Positions 7,514-13,214 of a stretch of DNA of 13,214 nucleotides are shown piece by piece. The notes under the pieces are model-generated. The model saw nothing but the letters and a program-made list of their open reading frames with translations. It made no database searches and was not told the DNA's origin. How positions within the stretch are numbered: the first letter of the stretch is position 1; every line of letters starts with the position of its first letter. Source of the stretch: Flavobacterium sp. (GTDB lineage: Bacteria > Bacteroidota > Bacteroidia > Flavobacteriales > Flavobacteriaceae). The translations under genes and the position numbers were made by a program. The stretch lies in contig NZ_JAGKWP010000071.1 in NCBI RefSeq assembly GCF_021151785.1, forward strand, positions 1 to 13,214, in the 5' to 3' direction.

Positions 7514-8218
7514 ATGTTTGTTCATCAAGGAAATAGCCGAAATCAAATTCAAAACATAGGAATCGCTTCCTTACTTTCTTTTGTAGCAGGAAATGTCAAT
7601 GTAGTTGGTTTTTTAACTGTTAAACAATTAACAACCAATGTCACTGGACACTTTGCGTTTATGATGGAAGAAGCATTACAAGCCAATTTCAATCAAACCT
7701 TTTTTTATTTCTTGTACATTTTTTGTTTTTTTTTAGGTGCATTTTTTTCAAACTTTATGATTGAAACTATATATCAACTTACAAAAAAATACTATTTTAT
7801 TTTGCCCGTAGTACTGGAAGTCTTATTATTAACAAGCATAGCTTTTCAAAATATCACATTCATTCATGCACATTATCAGTTTTATATTTGTCTCTTGTTA
7901 TTTACTATGGGAATGCAAAATTCTTTGGTAACAACCATTTCAAATGCAGTTATAAGAACAACACACCTAACAGGATTATTTACTGATTTAGGTATAGAAA
8001 TATCACAATTGTTTTTTCAAAAAAAACGTGAAAAACGTGAAAAAATAATAGCTTCTATCAAACTAAGACTTAGCATTATTGCTTTTTTCTTTTTAGGAGG
8101 CTTAATAGCAGGTGTAGTTTATGCTGAATTTAATATTAAAACTTTATTAATCGCTGCTTTTGTTTTAGTGATTGGATTAGGTATTGATTATTTCATATTG
8201 AACAAAAGAAAAATATAA
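7514..8218 (+). CDS. DUF1275 (YoaK-like) integral membrane protein
   Basis: This 234-residue inner-membrane protein has about six hydrophobic segments (roughly 15-37, 62-84, 94-113, 121-137, 185-205 and 208-227). Family motifs are the AGNVNVVGF segment (25-33), TNVTGH (41-46), GMQNSLVT (133-140) and RTTHLTGLFTDLG (148-160), as in the YoaK/DUF1275 family. The family's function is not established; membership says transporter-like at most. A basic cytosolic loop with KKREKREK (170-177) separates the two halves. The gene sits directly behind a hairpin, and I see only a poor promoter candidate within it. Three homopolymer T-runs occur early in the gene, the longest nine bases. The frame is intact. 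It is convergent with the aminotransferase gene. Confidence 0.85.
   Translation: MFVHQGNSRNQIQNIGIASLLSFVAGNVNVVGFLTVKQLTTNVTGHFAFMMEEALQANFNQTFFYFLYIFCFFLGAFFSNFMIETIYQLTKKYYFILPVVLEVLLLTSIAFQNITFIHAHYQFYICLLLFTMGMQNSLVTTISNAVIRTTHLTGLFTDLGIEISQLFFQKKREKREKIIASIKLRLSIIAFFFLGGLIAGVVYAEFNIKTLLIAAFVLVIGLGIDYFILNKRKI
8027..8044 (+). repeat. Two tandem copies of a 9-bp unit inside the DUF1275 gene
   Basis: CGTGAAAAA occurs twice head to tail (8027-8035 and 8036-8044). The unit is three codons long, so a gain or loss of one copy would keep the frame and change only the length of the basic cytosolic loop KKREKREK. Confidence 0.7.
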
Positions 8219-8289
8219 ATACTTTTTAATTTTATCCTTCAATTAATAAAGCCTCTTTTGTGTGTATTTTTGAATCTCTTGGAACATCA

Positions 8290-8330
8290 TAAAATAAAAA
8301 AGTCCCTTAAGTTTAAATCATAAGGGACTT
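8290..8330 (-). terminator. Intrinsic terminator of the aminotransferase gene
   Basis: A perfect 10-bp stem AAGTCCCTTA (arms 8300-8309 and 8321-8330) has an 11-base loop. On the minus strand it is followed by TTTTTATTTTA, and it lies 18 bases past the aminotransferase stop. On the + strand there is no T-run, so it serves the minus-strand gene mainly. The rest of 8219-8348 holds no gene that I can see. Confidence 0.85.
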
Positions 8331-8348
8331 ATAACTATCTGCAAGAAA

Positions 8349-9542
8349 TTATTTGCTATTATACACTTTTAAAGCTTCATTTAAGATTTGAACCGACTTA
8401 ACTAAATCTTCTTTTTTCAAAACATAAGCAATTCGAACCTCATCTAATCCTACACCAGGCGTTGAATAAAACCCAGCAGCTGGAGCTACCATTACTGTTT
8501 CACCATTATAATCAAAATCTTCTAACAACCATTGAGCAAAATCATCAGCATTTTTAACTGGTAATTTAGCTATACAATAAAAAGCTCCTTTCGGTGTTGC
8601 GATGGTTACTCCATCAATTTTACTCATTTCAGCAATTAGAATATCTCTTCTTTCTTTGTATTCAGTGATTACTTCATCAAAATAACTTTGTGGTGTATCT
8701 AGAGCTGCTTCACTAGCCACCTGAGCATACGTTGGAGGACTTAATCTCGCTTGTGCAAACTTCATAGCTGTAGCCATAAATTCTTTGTTCTTAGAAACAA
8801 CACAACCAATTCTTGCTCCACACATGCTGTACCTTTTAGATACGGAATCAATCATGATAGCGTGTTGCTCCAAACCAGGAATATTTAAAACGGAATAATG
8901 CTTTAAGCCATCATATGCAAATTCTCTATACACTTCATCAGCGATAAGGAATAAATCGTGCTTTTTCACAATTTCAGCTAACTTTTCCATTTCTTCTTTG
9001 GAATATAAATAACCTGTCGGATTACCAGGATTACAAATCAATATAGCTTTAGTTTTTGGTGTAATCAATTTTTCAAAAGCTTCAATTGGTGGCAAAGCAA
9101 AACCTGTTTCAATACCAGAAATAACAGGAACTACCGTAACACCACTTGCTGTTGCGAAACCATTATAATTAGCATAAAAAGGCTCAGGAATGATTACCTC
9201 ATCACCTTGATCTAAAGTAGTACCTAAAGCAAATAACAAAGCTTCAGAACCTCCAGTAGTAATGATGATATCTTCTGTATTTACAGGTAAATCATGACTT
9301 TTATAATAATTTGACAATTTACTTCTATAACTTTCAAAACCAGCACTATGGCTATATTCTAAAACTTTAATATCAAAATTTTTAACAGCCTGTAATGCTA
9401 CTTCAGGCGTTTTGATATCGGGTTGACCAATATTTAAATGATATACTTTCGTTCCTCTTTTTTTGGCTCCTTCCGCATAAGGAACTAATTTTCTAATAGG
9501 TGATTCAGGCATTTGTTGCCCTTTACTTGATATTTTTGGCAT
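8349..9542 (-). CDS. Class I pyridoxal-phosphate aminotransferase
   Basis: This cytosolic 397-residue enzyme belongs to the fold-type I aspartate aminotransferase family. Features are LNIGQPD (36-42), TTGGSEAL (95-102), CNPGNPTG with Asn174 (170-177), ADEVYREF with Asp202 and Tyr205 (201-208), the Schiff-base lysine Lys236 in SVSKRYSMCGARIG, Arg244 for phosphate, and Arg370 (DEVRIAY), which binds the substrate carboxylate. The Ib-type sequence suggests an aspartate, alanine or broad-specificity transaminase; the amino donor cannot be fixed from sequence alone. The ATG at 9542 gives a normal length, and the likely -7 box is about 20 bases upstream. The gene stands alone with its own terminator, divergent from the aspartyl protease gene. 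Confidence 0.93.
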   Translation of the reverse strand: MPKISSKGQQMPESPIRKLVPYAEGAKKRGTKVYHLNIGQPDIKTPEVALQAVKNFDIKVLEYSHSAGFESYRSKLSNYYKSHDLPVNTEDIIITTGGSEALLFALGTTLDQGDEVIIPEPFYANYNGFATASGVTVVPVISGIETGFALPPIEAFEKLITPKTKAILICNPGNPTGYLYSKEEMEKLAEIVKKHDLFLIADEVYREFAYDGLKHYSVLNIPGLEQHAIMIDSVSKRYSMCGARIGCVVSKNKEFMATAMKFAQARLSPPTYAQVASEAALDTPQSYFDEVITEYKERRDILIAEMSKIDGVTIATPKGAFYCIAKLPVKNADDFAQWLLEDFDYNGETVMVAPAAGFYSTPGVGLDEVRIAYVLKKEDLVKSVQILNEALKVYNSK

Positions 9543-9562
9543 AGCTATGTTTATTTGTGATG

Positions 9563-9570
9563 CAAATTTA
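9563..9570 (-). promoter_or_regulatory. -7 element of the aminotransferase promoter
   Basis: On the minus strand TAAATTTG matches TAnnTTTG exactly, 20 bases before the ATG. The -33 region is only T-rich (no clean TTTG at 17-23 bases), so the promoter call rests on the -7 box and its position. Confidence 0.55.
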
Positions 9571-9651
9571 CGATTTATTTTATTTAAAAAATACTACTTA
9601 AAACTAAGAAATTAGTAAAAAACTAGCGCATCATCCATTATTTTCAATGTA

Positions 9652-9665
9652 ACCTTTTAAAAGGT
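9652..9665. promoter_or_regulatory. Perfect 14-bp palindrome, possible operator
   Basis: ACCTTTTAAAAGGT is its own reverse complement and lies in the 201-base gap between two divergent genes, about 80 bases upstream of the aminotransferase -7 box and about 55 upstream of the protease one. Its size and two-fold symmetry fit a dimeric regulator site, but it is AT-rich and no matching site was found elsewhere in the window. The rest of this gap holds only the two promoter candidates. Confidence 0.3.
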
Positions 9666-9719
9666 GATACAGAATAAACGAATTATGTTATTTCATTAAT
9701 TATTTAAAAATAAAAGTAG

Positions 9720-9727
9720 TAACTTTA
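9720..9727 (+). promoter_or_regulatory. Weak -7 candidate for the aspartyl protease gene
   Basis: TAACTTTA differs from TAnnTTTG only at the last base and ends 16 bases before the ATG at 9744. No convincing -33 TTTG is present at normal spacing, so this is a tentative call. Confidence 0.3.
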
Positions 9728-9743
9728 TGAAAATGATTTCATT

Positions 9744-11060
9744 ATGAAGAAGTCTTATTTAATACTACTTACTTTCTTTAGTTGCGTTATGAACTCCGTT
9801 CAAGCACAATGGACATTTTTTAAAAGCAAAGAAAAAGTTTCCATTCCATTTGAAATTATAAATAACACTATAATTCTTAAAGCAAAAGTCAATGATACAG
9901 ATCTTAATTTAATACTCGACACAGGTTCTAATTTAAACATCTTGTTTAGCTTTCCAGAAAAAGATAGTATTATTTTTGAAAATACTTCTAAAATAAATAT
10001 TACTGGTCCGGGCATAAAAAAGCCAGTAAATGCAATTCTTTCTAAAAATAATAAACTTGATCTTGGTAAAGTTAAAACCTATCTATTTGATGTTATAATA
10101 GTGAATCAAAATGACTTCCAATTAGCCAATAATATGGGAATACCCATCCATGGTATACTCGGTACTAATCTTTTCCTCAACTTTATTATTGAAATTAATT
10201 ATCAAAAAAAAATGCTAACCTTTTTTGATTCCAAAAGCAAAAGGATTTCAAAAATAAAAAAGAAGTATAAAGAACTTTCTCTTGAAATCATTGAAAACAA
10301 ACCTTATTTGGAAACACAAATTTGTTTAGACAGTTCATCTACTAAAAATGTAAAACTACTTCTAGACACAGGTTTATCAGATGGTCTTTGGCTTATTGAA
10401 AATACATTTCTAACGCAAAATAAAAAAAGTATCAATGACTATCTAGGAACAGGATTAGGAGGTGCTATTTTTGGAAAAAAAATTCGATTTTCCTCTCTTA
10501 AACTAGCTGATTTTAAATTAAATGCTCCTATAATTTCATTTCCTGATTCTACTACCTTTTTTGAAAAAAATTATATTAAAGGCCGAAGCGGCTCATTAGG
10601 TGGTGAAATTTTAAAAAAATTTAATCTAATTTTTGATTTCAATTCTAAAAAATTATACCTCAAGCCTAACTCTCATTTTTCAGAAACTTTTCATTATAAT
10701 AGCAGTGGTATTCATTTACAACATATCGGATATGAAATTTTAGAAGAGAAAATTAAATTAGAAAGCGGTATACAAGCCATCAATTTAAATGAATATGTTT
10801 TTTCGGATGTTACTCATAAATTCAACTTTGTTTTAAAACCAACTTTTGAAATCGCCTATATTAGAAACCATTCTGTAGCAGAGCAGGCAGGTCTAAAAAT
10901 AGGTGATAAATTACTTCGTGTAAATAACAAATCTGCCTTATTATTTTCACTTTCACAATTAAATGAACTACTTTCCAACAATAATCAAGAAATCATTATT
11001 GAAATTGAAAGAAATAAAGAAAAGAAGACCGTAAAATTGGTATTAAAAGATGAAATTTAA
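9744..11060 (+). CDS. Exported two-lobed retropepsin-like aspartyl protease with C-terminal PDZ domain
   Basis: A signal peptide covers residues 1-21 (ending VQA before Gln22). Two homologous retropepsin-type halves follow. The first has LILDTGSN with catalytic Asp59 and a closing HGILGTNLF (136-144). The second has LLLDTGLSDGLWL with Asp208 and a closing GSLGGEILKKF (283-293). Both DTG triplets are intact, so one chain could form a complete active site. A PDZ domain occupies about 367-435, with HSVAEQAGLKIGDKLLRVN as its core. It should act in the periplasm or at the surface; substrates are unknown. The gene converges on the porin gene with only 5 bases between stop codons and no clear terminator. 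The Asn- and Lys-rich composition matches its AT-rich neighbours, so there is no sign of transfer. Confidence 0.88.
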   Translation: MKKSYLILLTFFSCVMNSVQAQWTFFKSKEKVSIPFEIINNTIILKAKVNDTDLNLILDTGSNLNILFSFPEKDSIIFENTSKINITGPGIKKPVNAILSKNNKLDLGKVKTYLFDVIIVNQNDFQLANNMGIPIHGILGTNLFLNFIIEINYQKKMLTFFDSKSKRISKIKKKYKELSLEIIENKPYLETQICLDSSSTKNVKLLLDTGLSDGLWLIENTFLTQNKKSINDYLGTGLGGAIFGKKIRFSSLKLADFKLNAPIISFPDSTTFFEKNYIKGRSGSLGGEILKKFNLIFDFNSKKLYLKPNSHFSETFHYNSSGIHLQHIGYEILEEKIKLESGIQAINLNEYVFSDVTHKFNFVLKPTFEIAYIRNHSVAEQAGLKIGDKLLRVNNKSALLFSLSQLNELLSNNNQEIIIEIERNKEKKTVKLVLKDEI

Positions 11061-11065
11061 GTGTT

Positions 11066-12298
11066 CTAAATTCCTATTTCAACTTGAAATCGTAAATACC
11101 AATTATTTTTTATTATCCCATTATAATATTCTAACGTATCAAAAGTTAATTCCGTTTGTAACTTAAATGCATGCTCCCAGATATACTTTGTAATTCCAAA
11201 AGTATATTGTTTTGAATTAGGTGCATAATTTTTTATATCAGAGCCAACCTTTTGGATGGAATATCTTCCTATAAATTCATAATTAGATTTAGTATTATAG
11301 CTCAATTGATAATCAAAACCATTTCCAACAAATGCATATTTCATATTTGATGTATCATTTGGATCAAACGTTAAAGCATTTTGAGTTGTTGATCTTGACA
11401 TAAAACTTGACATAGCAGCCCAACCATTATATTTAAACATAGCATCAATCATGACTGATTTCATTGTTCTTTTCTCAAATAAATCATCGCCTAATTGTCC
11501 TTGTGTTCTCCTAGCATGATTATTTTGCTGAAAAGCACCTGAAAGCAATAACTTAGGCTTACTTTCTCGAAGTACATCACCTTCAAAATAAGTACCATCT
11601 TTTGTAAATGCACCTAACGGTAATAGTTCTATTTTTCCTGTAACGGCAACACCATCATCAGGCTTTTCTGTTGAATTTCGTCCTTCACCAGTAGAAACAG
11701 CAGCTTTGAAATTATAAGAAAATCGATCCTTAAACTCATTCATATTGTGAAGTTGAAAACCAAAATCACGATCAATAGTAAAACGAGCATTATTAATTGT
11801 TCTATCTGTTAATTGTAATCCCCCTGATGAATTGACGCGTTGTCTATTCCCCGGTAATTTAGTCTGTCCAAAGCTTAAATTCCAACGCTTATTGGGTCTA
11901 TATGTAATAACGGCATCACGAATAATATTAATATTTTCACCTTCTTTCACTTCTCCAACATCTCCTGGTGCAAATGATAATTGAATGGCATATAAAAATT
12001 TGGGATTACCTACATAACCATCAAAACGCAAGCGTAAACGTCTTATTTGTCCATCATAAGCTCCATTTTCATCTTCATTCTTTAAATAAGTAACTCTATT
12101 TTGAATTCTAAAGCGAATATTCAACTGAAATAAACTATCCGGAGATGTCATTCCAATACCTTTCCCATAACTGTAATATGGTAGTGTCGATAATTTGATA
12201 TCATTATCCGATTTCGTTTGCTTAATGGATATTTGTGCATTTGATTTGTAAAAAAACAAAAATAAAGTAAAAGAGTATAAAAAGTACTTTGCAGACAT
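11066..12298 (-). CDS. Outer-membrane porin, porin O/P (phosphate-selective) family
   Basis: A signal peptide (residues 1-21, ending KSNA before Gln22) is followed by a 16- to 18-strand type beta-barrel sequence of about 390 residues, as in the porin O/P family. Typical features are the first strand FQLNIRFRIQNR, the IRRLRLRFDGYV segment, an exposed GENINIIRDAVITYRP region, WNLSFGQTKLPGNRQR and repeated alternating polar and aromatic strands. The last residues (WYLRFQVEIGI) form the closing strand. Phosphate or other anion selectivity is known for a few family members and is not proven by this sequence. The ATG is 5 bases after the stop of the DUF2490 gene, so the two are co-transcribed and probably translationally coupled. 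Confidence 0.85.
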   Translation of the reverse strand: MSAKYFLYSFTLFLFFYKSNAQISIKQTKSDNDIKLSTLPYYSYGKGIGMTSPDSLFQLNIRFRIQNRVTYLKNEDENGAYDGQIRRLRLRFDGYVGNPKFLYAIQLSFAPGDVGEVKEGENINIIRDAVITYRPNKRWNLSFGQTKLPGNRQRVNSSGGLQLTDRTINNARFTIDRDFGFQLHNMNEFKDRFSYNFKAAVSTGEGRNSTEKPDDGVAVTGKIELLPLGAFTKDGTYFEGDVLRESKPKLLLSGAFQQNNHARRTQGQLGDDLFEKRTMKSVMIDAMFKYNGWAAMSSFMSRSTTQNALTFDPNDTSNMKYAFVGNGFDYQLSYNTKSNYEFIGRYSIQKVGSDIKNYAPNSKQYTFGITKYIWEHAFKLQTELTFDTLEYYNGIIKNNWYLRFQVEIGI

Positions 12299-12303
12299 AT
12301 TTC

Positions 12304-13116
12304 TTATTTTTTAAACATTTTAGAAAAATCTAGATTATGAGTTAAAGCTACTTGCATAGTATGATTATTTTCTTTGTGTAAACCATCACCTTTTTCTATA
12401 AACTGGTTCATATAACCAAGTTGAATGTTGGTATCCTTATTAAATTTCCATCCAAAGGCAAGATAAAGTCTATTTTGATCAAAAATATTAGAAGATACAT
12501 AATTACCAAAATTTAAAAAAATTTCATCTGCTGCAACAAAAAACAAAGTGTTTTCCGTTAATTCTGCTTTCGATAGAGGAATTTGTACTCTAAAACGATA
12601 TCTAGCTCTATTTCTGTATTTCCAATATCCATCTTCTGAATCATTATTTCTAACATATTGTGGAGCTGTAGTAGTCCCAATATTTTTAACATTGGATAAC
12701 CATCTTTGTTCCAATCTAAATCTACTGTCATAATGAAAACGTCCGATCTGCGCATGTTTAATTATAAACTGTTCCCAAATTCGTTGTTCATTAAATTTAT
12801 AATTATTATACTTTGCTGGAATTTCCTCAGCAAAATCACCATAAGCAAAAGTTTCTATGTAAGACCAACCTAAGCTAAAAGTATATATTTTATTTAGATT
12901 ATAATCTACACCTAAGCGAATTTGATGCTGCATAGGACTTGAAAAACCTTCACTTCGCCTAAACTGATATTCTGTATGAAGTCCCCATTTTTCAGTCAAT
13001 TTATGATTACCTGTGTAAAAAACCCAACCATTAAATTGATCTGCTTTTGTAGTTTGGGCTGAAAGAGGGAAAATAATAAAAAAAACAAATAAATGAATGT
13101 AAATAAGTTTTTTCAT
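12304..13116 (-). CDS. DUF2490 outer-membrane beta-barrel protein
   Basis: This 270-residue protein has a signal peptide ending PLSA before Gln21. It then shows an early WVFYTGNHKLTEKWGLHTEYQFRR block, QHQIRLGVDYNL, repeated strands with RFRLEQRW and YRFRVQIPL, and the near C-terminal LYLAFGWKF and IQLGYMNQF, all features of DUF2490, a Bacteroidota-rich outer-membrane family of unknown function. It is the first gene of a two-gene unit with the porin O/P gene 5 bases downstream. Its leader (13117 to about 13160) has no G and no Shine-Dalgarno. The barrel assignment comes from the strand pattern; a job alongside the porin is an inference from position only. Confidence 0.82.
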   Translation of the reverse strand: MKKLIYIHLFVFFIIFPLSAQTTKADQFNGWVFYTGNHKLTEKWGLHTEYQFRRSEGFSSPMQHQIRLGVDYNLNKIYTFSLGWSYIETFAYGDFAEEIPAKYNNYKFNEQRIWEQFIIKHAQIGRFHYDSRFRLEQRWLSNVKNIGTTTAPQYVRNNDSEDGYWKYRNRARYRFRVQIPLSKAELTENTLFFVAADEIFLNFGNYVSSNIFDQNRLYLAFGWKFNKDTNIQLGYMNQFIEKGDGLHKENNHTMQVALTHNLDFSKMFKK

Positions 13117-13167
13117 TTTTGTTGTGTTGTGTTGTTAAGAATTAGTTGTGTTATTATTTATTTTGCG

Positions 13168-13175
13168 CAAATTTA
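13168..13175 (-). promoter_or_regulatory. -7 element of the DUF2490-porin operon promoter
   Basis: On the minus strand TAAATTTG matches TAnnTTTG exactly, about 50 bases before the ATG at 13116. The upstream -33 region is T-rich (CATTTTTCTTGAG) but has no TTTG at ideal spacing. The start of transcription near 13161 would give a leader of about 45 bases made only of A, C and T. Confidence 0.55.
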
Positions 13176-13214
13176 ATGTTAAGAACTCAAGAAAAATGAG
13201 TTTTAATATTAAGT

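Noticed and set aside
8265..8272. TATTTTTG on the + strand, matching the -7 consensus
   Set aside because: It points into the 3' end of a convergent gene with no + strand gene downstream, and has no -33 box. Chance is likely in AT-rich DNA.
12548..12755. Two short open frames (one on each strand) inside the DUF2490 gene
   Set aside because: Both overlap a coherent signal-peptide-bearing barrel protein and show no domain or start signal of their own.
13196..13214. ATG at 13196 open to the window edge on the + strand (MSFNIK)
   Set aside because: Only six codons are visible, with no clear promoter ahead of them, so a gene start cannot be supported.
1..13214. CRISPR arrays, tRNA or rRNA genes, insertion sequences, toxin-antitoxin or defence cassettes
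   Set aside because: I looked for spaced direct repeats, terminal inverted repeats, transposase or nuclease motifs and tRNA-like segments, and found none. All coding space is taken by metabolic and envelope genes.

Overview
The window looks like chromosomal DNA from a member of the Flavobacteriaceae (Bacteroidota), probably Flavobacterium or a close relative. The evidence is strongly AT-rich DNA, -7 boxes of the Bacteroidota form TAnnTTTG, weak or absent Shine-Dalgarno sequences, and products typical of the group (a YtxJ-type bacilliredoxin, DUF2490 and porin O/P outer-membrane proteins, a propeller-M28-PDZ peptidase). I see no insertion sequence, integrase, phage gene, tRNA, rRNA or CRISPR array, and no stretch above about 200 bases without a gene. 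It reads as ordinary core genome rather than an accessory island.

Left part (1-3172): the 3' tail of an unidentified + strand gene, then a bacillithiol-system thioredoxin-like protein (ytxJ). A perfect bidirectional hairpin separates it from a minus-strand lipoprotein of unknown function. Next comes minus-strand fumarylacetoacetase, the last step of tyrosine breakdown. For both minus-strand genes the longest open frame begins with an in-frame TTG, but the ATG further in is the better start. For the hydrolase, the TTG lies inside the predicted -7 promoter element.

Middle (3173-8330): glyA (serine hydroxymethyltransferase) is divergent from fumarylacetoacetase, with closely packed promoters, and ends in a terminator. 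It is followed by a MiaE-type diiron tRNA hydroxylase. Only 27 bases later comes a large exported protein joining a six-bladed TolB-like propeller, an M28 zinc peptidase with all metal ligands, and a PDZ domain. A long hairpin whose T-run abuts the next start codon separates this from a DUF1275 (YoaK-like) membrane protein.

Right part (8331-13214): a minus-strand class I aminotransferase is divergent from an exported two-lobed aspartyl protease with a C-terminal PDZ domain; a perfect 14-bp palindrome lies between them. The protease converges, with only 5 bases between stop codons, on a minus-strand pair encoding a DUF2490 beta-barrel protein and a porin O/P family protein. These two are separated by 5 bases and led by a guanine-free leader.

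The genes do not form one pathway. Several are envelope proteins (lipoprotein, M28-PDZ, aspartyl protease-PDZ, DUF2490, porin) and the rest are amino-acid or one-carbon metabolism, tRNA modification and thiol redox. I found no convincing new multi-gene system. The least described parts are the DUF2490-porin pair, the lipoprotein and the two PDZ-tailed exported proteases.
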